Source of the DNA: Planctomycetota bacterium
Lineage (GTDB): Bacteria; Planctomycetota; Phycisphaerae; WQYP01
Assembly (NCBI GenBank): GCA_021818445.1
Contig: JAKAEB010000012.1
Span: forward strand, 1-64,000
Reading direction: 5' to 3'
DNA length: 64,000 bases
This document shows, one piece after another, positions 39,348 to 49,700 of this stretch. Numbering within the stretch: the first letter of the stretch is position 1; each line of letters opens with the position of its first letter. The translations under genes were made by a program, and so were the position numbers. Under the pieces are notes generated by a model. The model was not told where the DNA came from. It did no database searches and saw nothing but the letters and a program-made list of their open reading frames with translations.

Positions 39348-40418
39348 TCAGCGGGCAGGTATGACCAGTCGCTCACCACCAAAAATGTCGGCGGGATTGG
39401 ACCCGAGCTTCCGCCGGTTGGCGCGATAGATCAATTTCCAGTCGCCACCATTGTGGTAAACGTGCCGGGCGATGGAATACAGGGTGTCGCCCCGCCGCAC
39501 GATGTAAATGTGCCCACCGGTTGTCCGGTGCCGCTGCGCCGGGTGGTAGGAGGATGAATGATAGCGGGCGATAGACCGATGCGTCTTTCGCGGCAGTCGA
39601 ATCTTTTCCCCGATGCGCAGGTCGCGGGCCGACACGCCGGGATTGGCCGCTTCGATGGCCGTCACCATCGTTGTAGTACCGTAAACCCGCCGGGAAATGC
39701 CGACAAGCGTATCACCGCGGCGAATGCGGTAATACCCGCCACCACGACGATGACTTGTCGTGACAGACGGTAGAGAATTGCCGCCGGCACCGGCCGATGA
39801 CGAGCCACTCTGTCCAAGATTACCGGTCAGACCGCTGCTGTTGCTGCCAGTGCCATTGCCAGCGGTATTACCTCCACCGCCGGTTGTGCCACCGATGCCA
39901 TTTAATCCCGTGTCGCTGGTGCCGGAATTCAGGCCGCCGGAATTATCCCCCCCCAATCCGCTGGCCCCCGTGGCGCTGCTGTTGCCGATGGCTGTACCGG
40001 TATTCAACCCTGTATTGCCGGTCCCTTGAGAATCCGCAAGCGAATTATCCGTGCTTGGCGTGGTTGTTGCACCGACGCCATTTCCCAAGCCGCCATTGTC
40101 TACCACGGATGTTGACGCGGGTGCCGTGCTTGTGGCCGGTGCTGTGGTGGTGGTAGCTGTGCCCGCCGGCGCTTGAATTGGATTGGCCGGCACGCTGGCC
40201 GCTCCACCGATGGAATTATTACTGGCCAAAGATGGATTGGAGGCAGAACCGCTTTGGCTCGATGCCGGGTTGTTGGATTGCACTAAAGGTGGTGCTGACG
40301 ACGCTTCGGTGTTCTGCATCACGGTCCTTCGCGGATGGTGTATGAGCGCGATATAGACAATGATCAGGATGATCAGGACGATTGACGCAACCAAAGCGAT
40401 TTTAACATCGGTACGCAT
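39348..40418 (-). CDS. LysM-repeat protein with N-terminal anchor
   Basis: The 356-residue protein has an N-terminal membrane anchor (about 8-28), then a long Gly/Asn/Ser/Thr-rich disordered stretch (about 35-225) and two LysM domains (YYRIRRGDTLVGISRRVYG and HIYIVRRGDTLYSIARHVYH). The C-terminus reads FGGERLVIP. LysM binds peptidoglycan, so the protein probably bridges inner membrane and cell wall. It lies upstream of serS on the same strand with a 41-bp gap. Confidence 0.85.
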   Translation of the reverse strand: MRTDVKIALVASIVLIILIIVYIALIHHPRRTVMQNTEASSAPPLVQSNNPASSQSGSASNPSLASNNSIGGAASVPANPIQAPAGTATTTTAPATSTAPASTSVVDNGGLGNGVGATTTPSTDNSLADSQGTGNTGLNTGTAIGNSSATGASGLGGDNSGGLNSGTSDTGLNGIGGTTGGGGNTAGNGTGSNSSGLTGNLGQSGSSSAGAGGNSLPSVTTSHRRGGGYYRIRRGDTLVGISRRVYGTTTMVTAIEAANPGVSARDLRIGEKIRLPRKTHRSIARYHSSSYHPAQRHRTTGGHIYIVRRGDTLYSIARHVYHNGGDWKLIYRANRRKLGSNPADIFGGERLVIPAR

Positions 40419-40623
40419 GGGAACTCCAAAACCTCTATGCGGCGGGAGGCATCACAAAGCGATCCATGCTGCGAAATATCCTCCGCCAGCTTGATAGCGT
40501 AATCCGCCGGTCAATAATCAACAAGATGGCGGACAAAAAGCCACGAAATGACGCCCAATTTGGTGGAATATCAAAGTTGAAATTCGAAAAACCGAACAAT
40601 TCTGTGCATCAGTGGGCAGGCTG

Positions 40624-41178
40624 CTATGTGGGCACCGTGCCAGAGTTTGGGCTGCCGGTTTTCGCTGCGCGCTGCCGGAGGTCTTCCAGAGTGGACAAAT
40701 TAAAAACGGTATTCAGAAGCAGTACCAAATAGCAGATATAAGCGGGAATGGTAAACCAAGGGACCAGAGTTGCATCGCAGCAGATGCACATGGCCCAAGC
40801 CTGCCAAGCGCCGCAATCGCCGTACGAATTATCGCCAAGGGCCGCCAGATAACGCTGATAGCCCTGCGAAATGGTGGGAAACACGCGGTAAAACCACACA
40901 TAGGGCAAACCCGGAATCATCAGCAGCCACACTTGCTCCTGACTGATTTTGCGATACTCGTGGGGTAAACATCTCAACGCCCGCGCGGCAGCGCTGCAAA
41001 TAAATAGATAAATAATGGTTCGAACCGCAAGGACTACAAATACCAGCAGCAGGATGTCGTTGATACCTGGTGCGGGGAAATTGGCATGTAAGCTACCAAA
41101 TTTCACATGCCACTGACTCGTCCATGGACTGGAGTAATAGCCCAGAGACGAAGCCAGATAATTACGGCCGAACAGCAT
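40624..41178 (-). CDS. Hypothetical membrane protein
   Basis: The 184-residue protein has two or three hydrophobic segments (about 40-62 and 145-168) and a Trp/Tyr-rich loop (WLLMIPGLPYVWFYRVFPTI) similar to DUF4328/YckC-like small membrane proteins. It starts at ATG 41178 with GGAGG 8 nt upstream. Family not certain. It diverges from the SOUL gene. Confidence 0.6.
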   Translation of the reverse strand: MLFGRNYLASSLGYYSSPWTSQWHVKFGSLHANFPAPGINDILLLVFVVLAVRTIIYLFICSAAARALRCLPHEYRKISQEQVWLLMIPGLPYVWFYRVFPTISQGYQRYLAALGDNSYGDCGAWQAWAMCICCDATLVPWFTIPAYICYLVLLLNTVFNLSTLEDLRQRAAKTGSPNSGTVPT

Positions 41179-41411
41179 CAGGCATTCCTCCGGACCCAAA
41201 GTATTGCGTGTGCCTCATCCCGCTCCGGAGAATAAGTTGCAACCCCCGGCAGGTCAACCCGGCCGCATACAGGCAATTCGGTATGCTGGCGGTCGGACGG
41301 TCTCTTCTGCATCGGCTTGCGATCTGAACCTTTACAACTTGCACATCGCCCCTATCGACAGGCTACAATAAGCAGTCGGGTCGCACCAACGATAGCAAAG
41401 GAGGCGTGGAT

Positions 41412-42134
41412 ATGCTTTTGGACATCATTCGGCAAGTGGCTGAGGCTTCAGCACAGCCTGTGGGTGCGGCGTTGATTTTCACTGCTGGTGCCGTCCTGCT
41501 GCTCGGCGGCTGCGCATCGGCACCGTCGGCGGCACCCACCGCCACAACTGTCGGCAAAAGTAACTATTCATCTCCGTCGTGGGTAGCAGGCCCTTCAGCA
41601 CCGCTGCCTGAGGGCTTTCCACCGCCTGGGCCGGTCGGAGTGGTGATTATTAAGGAATATCCCGCGTGCCGCATTGCCATGACAAAACGCACCAATGGCG
41701 AGCGCGGCAGCGGCGAGTTATTCATGCCACTGTTTCGGCATATTGAATCGAACCATATTGCAATGAGTTCGCCCGTCGTCATGACGTACAGCAAGGCAGG
41801 CCAAGGGCGCGAATCCATGGCATCGATGGCGTTTATTTATGGCAAGCCTACTATTGGTAAAGACGGTGTCGATGGCAAGGTAACCGTGGAAAATGAACCA
41901 GCCATGCTGGTGGCAAGCATCGGAGTGCGGGGGCAGTACACGGCAGGCCGCTTTGAGCGGGCGGAGAAAAAGGTGGTGCAATGGCTCTCGGCCCATGCTG
42001 CGGAATACCAAGCTGCCGGTCAGGCTCGCTATCTGGCGTACAACAGCCCCTTCGTGCTGCCTTGGTTTAAGTATGGCGAAGTGCAGATTCCGGTGAGGCG
42101 TCTGGAATCTGCTCCGAAAGGACATACCGATTAA
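41412..42134 (+). CDS. SOUL-family heme-binding lipoprotein
   Basis: The protein has 240 residues from ATG 41412 (AAGGAGG 7 nt upstream). A lipobox (LLGGC) follows a hydrophobic segment. The mature part shows SOUL-family features: IIKEYPACRIAMTKR, LFMPLFRHIESNHIAMSSPV and a conserved C-terminal YNSPFVLPWFKYGEVQIPV. SOUL proteins bind heme or tetrapyrroles. Its stop codon overlaps the next start by 1 nt. Confidence 0.85.
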   Translation: MLLDIIRQVAEASAQPVGAALIFTAGAVLLLGGCASAPSAAPTATTVGKSNYSSPSWVAGPSAPLPEGFPPPGPVGVVIIKEYPACRIAMTKRTNGERGSGELFMPLFRHIESNHIAMSSPVVMTYSKAGQGRESMASMAFIYGKPTIGKDGVDGKVTVENEPAMLVASIGVRGQYTAGRFERAEKKVVQWLSAHAAEYQAAGQARYLAYNSPFVLPWFKYGEVQIPVRRLESAPKGHTD

Positions 42135-42724
42135 TGGGGTTTCGCATCTCGCAATGCTTTTTCTGGTTGGCGCTGGCGGTGTACTTTGGGGGCTTGGCCG
42201 CCCTTGGACCTCTGGCCGCCTATGAGATATTTACCGTCATACCCGCAAACCACGCCCGTGTACCCGGTATGAGTACACAACTCGATCAGCCCCGGCAACT
42301 GGCCGGCGATGTCTTTGGGCACATCCTTAAAGCCTTTAACCCGGTGGAACTCTCGTGCGTTGCGGTACTGGTATTGACCGTCGGCGTTCAAATGGTATTT
42401 TACTTAAGGTGGCGAAACCCCTGGAACATAGCCCGTGTGATACTGGTCTGTGCGGTGGTGGGCGTAACGCTTTTTGATCGCTTTTACACATTCCCCCGCG
42501 TCTGGAATCAGCATCGACTGTGGGTGGAAAATGTGGATCAGCACCCCCAACTCGCCGCCACCCACCGAAAAACGTTTGAGGCCCTGCACGCGCAGTCGGA
42601 ACATCTCGGGGAAATCGAACTGTTTCTGCTGCTGGCGCTTTTGCTTGTATCGGCGGCGGGCGTTCAACAACCAGAGCGTGACAAAACCAAGCATCTGACG
42701 ACGATGGGCAGCGCCGCAAATTAG
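42134..42724 (+). CDS. DUF4149/TMEM205-like membrane protein
   Basis: The 196-residue protein has four hydrophobic segments (about 8-30, 75-90, 100-115 and 155-175). The N-terminal FFWLALAVYFGGLAALGPLA and the FDRFYTFPRVW loop fit the DUF4149-type family. It is translationally coupled to the SOUL gene. The function of the family is not established. Confidence 0.65.
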   Translation: MGFRISQCFFWLALAVYFGGLAALGPLAAYEIFTVIPANHARVPGMSTQLDQPRQLAGDVFGHILKAFNPVELSCVAVLVLTVGVQMVFYLRWRNPWNIARVILVCAVVGVTLFDRFYTFPRVWNQHRLWVENVDQHPQLAATHRKTFEALHAQSEHLGEIELFLLLALLLVSAAGVQQPERDKTKHLTTMGSAAN

Positions 42725-42744
42725 ATTTTTTTTGAAAGTCATCC

Positions 42745-43467
42745 ATGATTTCTACGCCATTGGAAAAGAAAAAGGCCAGGGCTGCGGAAATTGTTGCCAT
42801 TCTAAAAGCCACATATCCTGATGCGCATTGTGCACTGGCGCATCATTCACCGCTGGAGTTGCTGATAGCCACCATTCTTTCCGCCCAGTGCACTGATGAT
42901 CGCGTCAATCAGGTGACCCCCAAACTTTTTGCGGCCTATCCCGATGCGGCCGCGCTGGCCAAAGCGGATATTGCCGATATCGAAGAGATCATCCGCAGCA
43001 CGGGGTTTTTCCGAGCCAAGGCCCGATCTATTTTGACCACTGCGGGATATCTGGTTGATCGGCACGGCGGCAAGGTGCCATCCACCATGCACGAATTGAC
43101 CGCCCTTAAGGGTGTGGGACGCAAGACTGCCAATGTGGTGCTGGGAAACGCCTTTGGAATTGATGAGGGGATTGTCGTTGATACCCACGTCGGCAGGCTC
43201 TCGCGCCGGCTGGGCTTAAGCCGCCATTCCGACCCGGTGAAGGTGGAAAAAGATTTAATGAAACTTATCGACCGGACGGACTGGACGCTTATTTCACATT
43301 TATTGATTTTTCATGGTAGGCGGCGGTGTATGGCCCGCAAACCCGATTGCGCCAACTGCGAGTTAAAACACCTGTGCCCCTCGGCGGAGAGCTTTGGTTC
43401 AAAGCCTGTTCGCATCCGATTGGCGACCGGCATGCCTCGACGGCGCAAGCCAGATTCCCAGCGCTAG
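42745..43467 (+). CDS. nth: Endonuclease III
   Basis: The 240-residue bifunctional DNA glycosylase/AP lyase acts on oxidised pyrimidines. The HhH motif LKGVGRKTANVVLG contains catalytic Lys127, and VVDTHVGRLSRRLG contains Asp146. The [4Fe-4S] loop C-X6-C-X2-C-X5-C (CMARKPDCANCELKHLC) is intact. It begins 20 bp after the membrane gene and precedes a cyclophilin gene. Confidence 0.96.
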   Translation: MISTPLEKKKARAAEIVAILKATYPDAHCALAHHSPLELLIATILSAQCTDDRVNQVTPKLFAAYPDAAALAKADIADIEEIIRSTGFFRAKARSILTTAGYLVDRHGGKVPSTMHELTALKGVGRKTANVVLGNAFGIDEGIVVDTHVGRLSRRLGLSRHSDPVKVEKDLMKLIDRTDWTLISHLLIFHGRRRCMARKPDCANCELKHLCPSAESFGSKPVRIRLATGMPRRRKPDSQR

Positions 43468-43529
43468 CCGTCATCGTCATGTGCGGTTATAAGTTAGTGA
43501 GAAAAGATTTTTTTATGGAGAATGTACCA

Positions 43530-44009
43530 ATGGCTGAAACGGCTAAACCTCAACAACTGAAAATATCTACCGAACATGGCGACATCACCGTTGAGATGTG
43601 GGCGGATGTAGCCCCCAAGACGGTTGAAAATTTTGTCACCTTGGCCAAAAAAGGGTTCTACAACGGGCTGACCTTTCATCGCATCATCCCGGGTTTTATG
43701 ATCCAGGGAGGATGTCCACAAGGCACTGGCACCGGCGGCCCCGGTTACACGATCAAGGCGGAATTCAGCAATCGCAAACATGCACGCGGTGTCATCAGCA
43801 TGGCCCGGTCGCAAGACCCCAATTCGGCCGGCAGCCAATTTTTCATCATGCATGAGGCGGCACCCCATCTTGATGGGCAATATACCTGCTTCGGACAGGT
43901 GGTAGCGGGCATGGATGTGGTTGACAAAATCGCCACCACACCGCTCCGCGATCCGGGCGCTGGCAGCCCTCTGAAGGCCCCGAAAATTACCTCCATCACC
44001 GTTCTGTGA
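43530..44009 (+). CDS. Cyclophilin-type peptidyl-prolyl isomerase
   Basis: The 159-residue protein lacks a signal peptide, so it is cytosolic. Cyclophilin hallmarks: FHRIIPGFMIQGGCPQG, MARSQDPNSAGSQFFI and a C-terminal FGQVVAGMDVVDKI. ATG 43530 has GGAG 9 nt upstream; another ATG at 43515 lies before that SD. Confidence 0.93.
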   Translation: MAETAKPQQLKISTEHGDITVEMWADVAPKTVENFVTLAKKGFYNGLTFHRIIPGFMIQGGCPQGTGTGGPGYTIKAEFSNRKHARGVISMARSQDPNSAGSQFFIMHEAAPHLDGQYTCFGQVVAGMDVVDKIATTPLRDPGAGSPLKAPKITSITVL

Positions 44010-44066
44010 TTGACGGAGGACCGGCGGCTGTCTCCAACGAGGTAAATCCAAAGGGCAGGCGGATCG

Positions 44067-45248
44067 ATGCGCATCGTCCATACGGTTGAATTTTATCATC
44101 CCCGCACAGGTGGATCGCAGGAAGTGGTGCGCCAGTTGTCGCAGCTTATGGTAGCCCATGGCCATGATGTAACGGTGGCCACCACCGCCTGCCCGGAGAG
44201 AAATGACCGGAACATAAACGGTGTGCGGATTGAGGAATTCAATTGCGAAGGCAACGCCGTACGCGGCATGTCCGGGGAGATCGACCGCTACCAGAATTTT
44301 ATTATTAATGGCGGCTTTGATGTCGTCATGTCCTATGCTGCTCAGCAATGGGCCACCGACGCCTTGTTTCCCGTGCTCGATCAGATACCTTGCCGTAAGG
44401 TTCTTGCGCCGTGCGGTTTTTCCGGATTGTACGACCCGGCGTATAAACAATACTTCACCGATCTTCCGGGTGTATTGGCTAAATATGATCGGCTGATATT
44501 TCATTCTGATTGTTACCGTGATATTGAATTCTGCCGCCAGCATCAATTGCCAAATATGGTGGTAATTCCCAACGGGGCGGCGGCGGCGGAATTTGACGTC
44601 ATCGACCCCACGTTTCGGTCGCGATTCGGCATTCCGAAGCATCATCTCCTGCTGCTGACCGTTGGATCGCACACCCACTGGAAGGGACACGCCGAAACCA
44701 TTTCCGCCTTCGGGGCTGCAAAACTACCGCCCGCTACTCTCGTTATTATTGGCAACACCAATGCATCGCTCGGTTGCCTGCCCAAAGATATGGCCCAATC
44801 CAAATGGATTCGCCTCAAGTCGCTGGGCGGCAAGCGGGTGCTTTTACTTGATCCGCCACGTCCGGATGTGATCGCCGCCTATCACGCGGCTGATGTATTT
44901 GTGTTTCCATCAAATATTGAATGTTCTCCACTGGTGCTTTTTGAGGCCATGGCCTCGCGAACGCCCTTTGTCGCCAACGATGTGGGCAATAGCCGCGAGA
45001 TTGCCACTTGGAGCGGCAGTGGTGTCATTTTGCCTACCCATCAAAAACCGGGTGCCCCACCCGGATACTGCCAGTGTGATATCTCCGATTTAACGCGAAG
45101 CATTGAGGAATTGGCAGCCGACCCGGCCCGCCGGTCAACGATGGCTGAAAAGGGCCATCGGGCATGGCAAGAGAGATTCAATTGGGAATATTTATCGACA
45201 TGCTATGAGAGCGTCTACCGCGGCGAAACGCCGGCACGTTCGGCATAA
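44067..45248 (+). CDS. Family 4-like glycosyltransferase
   Basis: The 393-residue GT-B protein has an N-terminal acceptor-binding domain (YHPRTGGSQEVVRQLSQLM) and a C-terminal donor domain with VGSHTHWKGHAETISAFG and the E-x7-E region FPSNIECSPLVLFEAMASRT. It transfers a sugar from an activated donor, probably to a surface glycan. The sugar is unknown and no glycan cluster surrounds it. Confidence 0.88.
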   Translation: MRIVHTVEFYHPRTGGSQEVVRQLSQLMVAHGHDVTVATTACPERNDRNINGVRIEEFNCEGNAVRGMSGEIDRYQNFIINGGFDVVMSYAAQQWATDALFPVLDQIPCRKVLAPCGFSGLYDPAYKQYFTDLPGVLAKYDRLIFHSDCYRDIEFCRQHQLPNMVVIPNGAAAAEFDVIDPTFRSRFGIPKHHLLLLTVGSHTHWKGHAETISAFGAAKLPPATLVIIGNTNASLGCLPKDMAQSKWIRLKSLGGKRVLLLDPPRPDVIAAYHAADVFVFPSNIECSPLVLFEAMASRTPFVANDVGNSREIATWSGSGVILPTHQKPGAPPGYCQCDISDLTRSIEELAADPARRSTMAEKGHRAWQERFNWEYLSTCYESVYRGETPARSA

Positions 45249-45310
45249 CTTCCGACATTCGCTCCGCCGAACCAGCGCGCGTCGCCCGGCGACGGCGCTA
45301 AACAAGTATC

Positions 45311-45387
45311 GGTTGGCGGTTGGCGGTTGCGGGTTGCCGGTTGCCGGTTGTGGGTTGTGGGTTGTGGGTTGTGGGTTGTGGGTTGTG
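45311..45387 (+). repeat. 7-bp minisatellite
   Basis: Eleven tandem heptamers of type GGTTGNN fill this stretch: GGTTGGC twice, GGTTGCG once, GGTTGCC twice, then GGTTGTG six times. It lies in the gap between the 3' ends of the convergent glycosyltransferase and rmuC genes. Such short G-rich arrays can change length by slippage. Confidence 0.9.
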
Positions 45388-45416
45388 GGATGGCGGATGA
45401 ACTGCGATACCCGTTC

Positions 45417-46688
45417 CTATGTATCCTGGCGATCGGGATCGGCAGCCTGAATATCCAATGATCGCTCCAACTGACGGTTCTGCCTTTCAGCCGACTGAAG
45501 CGTGTCACGGGCGGAGTCGATATGTTTGCTGATTTTTTCCAGCAGGCCGCGAAATTTGCCAAATTCATTGCGGACAATTTCCAGGCGATTCTGCACTTCC
45601 GCGGCGCGTGTCTGAATGGCCAGCGTGCGAAAACCCATTCGCAGCGAGCTTAAAACCGCCCACAGGCTGGCCGGGCCGGCAATCATAATTTTGTAATTGC
45701 GGTGGCAGTCGTCAAGCAGTTCAGGCGAGCGCACGGCTTCAGCGAAGAGTGCTTCAGATGGCAAAAACATGATGGCAAAATCGGTGGTTTCGGGCGGACG
45801 AATGTATTTGTCGGAGATGCTTTTGGCCTCGCGGCGGATAAGCGCTTCCAAGCCGGCACGGGCGGATTTAACCGCCTCGGCCTCGCCCGATTCCTGGGCG
45901 GCAAAGAGCCGCTGCGCGTCGGCAATGGGAAACTTCGCATCAATTGGCAGCATGATCAGCGCACCGGGCTCAGCCCCCGGCAGGCAGATGACCGCATCGA
46001 CTTTTTCACGTCCGCCATTTATGGCGAACTGCAATCGGTACTGCCCCGGCGAAAGCATATTTTGCAGTACCGCCTCAAGCTGCAATTCACCCAGACCGCC
46101 ACGTGATTTAATATTCATGAACACGTTTTTCAAATCGCGGGCGCTTTCCGCCACGGTGATCATTTCGCCAAGGCCTTTTTGCACGGCCTGCAATTGATCG
46201 CTGACAGTTTTGAAGGATTCACCAATGCGACGTTCAAGCGTGGATTGAAGTTTTTCGTCGACGGTCTTGCGTAATGAATCGAGTTGACTGGCAAGCAGCG
46301 TTTGTATCTGGCTGAATTTGCCATCAACGCCTTGCCGCAGCGATTCGCCCGATTGCTGCTGAAGCACAGAAGCATTTTGAATGGCATCACGCGTAGTTTG
46401 AGTAAGTTGTACCAGCGATTGTGATAGGGTGTCGCGCAGCGAACTGATGGCGGCCGTCAATTCCGTGCGGGTTTGCGACAGGTCGGCACCGGTGGTGTCG
46501 CTTTGCCGATGAAGTTCGGCGGTGAGGTACTCGCGCCACGCGGTCAGTGCCTCGCTGGTGGCTTTTTCGTCCGCCGCGCGCCGTTGGTCCAATTCGCGCA
46601 GCAGGGATGAATGTTTCATCCCGATAACGGCAATGAGGGCGGCCGTGCATACCGCTACGGCAATGACAATAATCAGGGTGGATATCAA
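45417..46688 (-). CDS. rmuC: DNA recombination protein RmuC
   Basis: The 423-residue protein has an N-terminal TM segment (about 3-20), a long coiled coil (about 28-170) and a C-terminal PD-(D/E)XK-like RmuC domain. The domain includes KSRGGLGELQLEAVLQNML, IDAKFPIADAQRLF and FAIMFLPSEALFAEA. RmuC limits inversions at short repeats. Order and length fit the family. It lies 34 bp downstream of the RND pump gene but is functionally unrelated. Confidence 0.93.
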   Translation of the reverse strand: MISTLIIVIAVAVCTAALIAVIGMKHSSLLRELDQRRAADEKATSEALTAWREYLTAELHRQSDTTGADLSQTRTELTAAISSLRDTLSQSLVQLTQTTRDAIQNASVLQQQSGESLRQGVDGKFSQIQTLLASQLDSLRKTVDEKLQSTLERRIGESFKTVSDQLQAVQKGLGEMITVAESARDLKNVFMNIKSRGGLGELQLEAVLQNMLSPGQYRLQFAINGGREKVDAVICLPGAEPGALIMLPIDAKFPIADAQRLFAAQESGEAEAVKSARAGLEALIRREAKSISDKYIRPPETTDFAIMFLPSEALFAEAVRSPELLDDCHRNYKIMIAGPASLWAVLSSLRMGFRTLAIQTRAAEVQNRLEIVRNEFGKFRGLLEKISKHIDSARDTLQSAERQNRQLERSLDIQAADPDRQDT

Positions 46689-46722
46689 ACGATTATCCTT
46701 TTGCGGTTAATAATTCGTGCCA

Positions 46723-49700
46723 TCATGCCTCAGATGCCGGGCTGTCCACCGGCGCAAAGCGGCAGAACCGTGCCGCGAGTATTGGCACAATAAACAGATT
46801 CAGCAACGTGGAGGTGATAACGCCCCCCACCACTACAATGGCCAGCGGGCCTTCAATTTCCTGTCCCGGGGCACCGGCACCAAGGGCCAGCGGCAAAAGA
46901 CCGGCGACGGCGATCAAGGCAGTCATCAGGATGGCGGGGATACGATCGACCGCACCCTCGAGCGCCGTATCGCGGCTCCACGGGCGGCCTTCCACCTGAA
47001 CTAAATGTCGGTAATGACACAGCAACATGATGCCGTTTCTCATGGTAATGCCCATGAGTGTGACCAATCCGACCATGGCCCCCAATGACATGTGATGGCC
47101 GGTGAGCCTGATGGCGACCAGTCCGCCGAGAAAAGCGAGGGGCAGGTTTATAAGAAGCATCAGAGTTGGGGGCCAGGAACCAAAGGGGATGTTAAGGATA
47201 ACGATGATGATAAGGCCAACGAGCACGCTGCGACCGAGCAGTTGCGACGTGGCCCTCTGCTGGGCGGCAGCCGATCCGGCAAATTGCAGGTGAATTCCGG
47301 ATGGAAGTTGCAAATGGGAAATGGCCGCCTTCGCAGCGTTTACAAAGGCGCCGGCCGTGGTATGGTGCAGATGAATATTAATCATCTGGGCCCGCTGCGA
47401 GTCAAAATCTGAGATTCGGTAAAAGCCGACAGTTTGACGGATACGGGCGATGGAACTCAAAGGCGTATACCCGTCGGGTGTGGGCACGGGCATGCGTTTG
47501 AGGGCAGCGACGGAGTGCCGGTAAATGCCGGGGAGACAGAGCACAACTCGCCGGACACGTACGGAGTGATAGACATGACCGACGGTAATCCCGCTGTTGG
47601 CAAGTGGAATAATGTCCATGGCGGCGCGGGGGGTGAGCCCCCATTGGGCGAGGCGGTGGCGACGAAGGTGGATGCTGATGCGGGGGGCAAACCAGGGTGT
47701 TTGCGGGATGACGGTACCGGCACCGGGTATCTTACGCAGTGTGTGTGTCAGCAGTGTGGTGGCCTGCTGGATGTGCATCATGTTGGCACCGATCACACGC
47801 AATACAACCGGGGCACCGCTGCCGGAGAGGGTCTCGTTGATGCGCTCCGTCAGGGTGCTGTTAAACGACATCAACACGCCGGGAAACGCCTTGACCAGCC
47901 GCTGCATCTGGTGGCGGAACATAAGGGCCTGGCGCGGCGAGAGGGTTTTTATTTTTATCATAAATTCACTGTATTGTGGGCCTAATACATCGCCGCCGTA
48001 ATCCGCACGGCCGCTCCGCTGTTCCACCTGCAGCACGGCCGGCATCTTAAGCAAACGCTGCGTGACTGCATCGCCGATGGCCATGGATTGGGCGAATGAT
48101 GAGCCACTGGTGAGCGCCAGATGCACCACATAATTTTGTTCATTGAGGCGGGGCAGAAATTCCGGCTTCAGCCGCAGTGCCAATAACCCGGTAGCGACAA
48201 AGGACACGATGACAGCCGCAGCGGCCAAGACTGGAAATCGCAGCAATGGCCTGAGTGTACGGGCGTAAGTGCTCTTGAGGCCCTTGGCAATGCGGGCGTC
48301 CTGATTGCCAACCTTGGGCGTACCGAGAAGCATCCAGGACAATACCGGTGTCAGTGTCAATGCAACCAGCAGGGACGAGCCGACGGCCGCCATGTACGCC
48401 AATGCCATGGGCTGGAAAAAGCGCCCTGCGATACCTCCGAGTGAATAGACGGGAATAAATACCAGTAATACCGCGATGGTGGCATATACGACGGATGTGC
48501 GAATTTCAATAGACGCATTCAAGACGACACGCCAGGCGGGAAGCGGCACATCGAGCTTGCGATTGAGCCGCAACCGCCGTGTGACATTTTCAACATCGAT
48601 GACGGCATCATCCACCACTTCGCCAATGGCGATCGCCAAACCGCCAAGCGTCATAATGTTGATCGTCTGTCCAAGGTGAACGAGGATGAGGATGGCCGCA
48701 CAAAACGAGATGGGGATGGCGATACAGGAAATAAGCGCCGTCCGCCAATGCCCGAGGAAAAGAAGCAAAACCACCGCCACCAATATGGCCCCAATAAGAA
48801 GTGAATGCAGCAGATTATGCAGGGCGAGATGCACCATCTGCGCGGAATCTAATATCTTTGGATGCAGATGAATATGCGCTTTGGACAAACTGCTTTTGAA
48901 GCCGGCCAGCACATGCTGTACCTGCCGGCTCGTAGCCAACAGATTACTACCGTATGCGATGCCAATCATCATAAGTACGGCGGGATGGCCGTCGAAATGA
49001 CATTGGCCGATGATCGGCGCATGGCCTGCAATGGGCGTTGATACCGAGCCAAGCGTGATCGGTGCACCGTGCCGGGTTGTAATAACCGATTGGGCAAATT
49101 GCCGCAGTGTGCGGGCCTGCCCATGAGCACGGATATCGAGGCGTTGGTTGGGTGTATCGATAAAGCCCTCACCGGCGATGGCGGATGCACCCCGTGCGGC
49201 GTGCAATACCTGGCTTAACCCCAGATGCAGAGCGATTAATCGGCGTGACCGAAGTCGAAGTTGATATTCTTTGGTTTCGCCACCAAACACAGCCACTTGC
49301 GAAACACCGGCGACGCCCAGCAATGCGGGTTTTATCTGCCACACCGCCACCGTACGCAGATGCCTTTGCGTTATGCCCTTCCCGGTGATGGCAGCCACCG
49401 CCACCCAGCGGATGGATGCGGAGAGCGGCCGCAGCACCGGCGCATGAACTCCGGGTGGAAGATTGCCGGCGACGGCGGCCAGACGGTCGGCCACCATCTG
49501 CTGGTCGCGATAAATATTAGATTTGCCGGGAAACAACACCTTCACGACGGAAATGCCCTGCAGGCTGTTGGATTGAATTTGCACCGCCCCGACGCCACCG
49601 GAAAGCACACGTTCAATCGGGGCGGTAACCAATTTTTCAACCTGCGATGCGGAATAGCCGGGGGCCAGTGTTTTAATTTTCAATTGGGGCTGAATAAATG

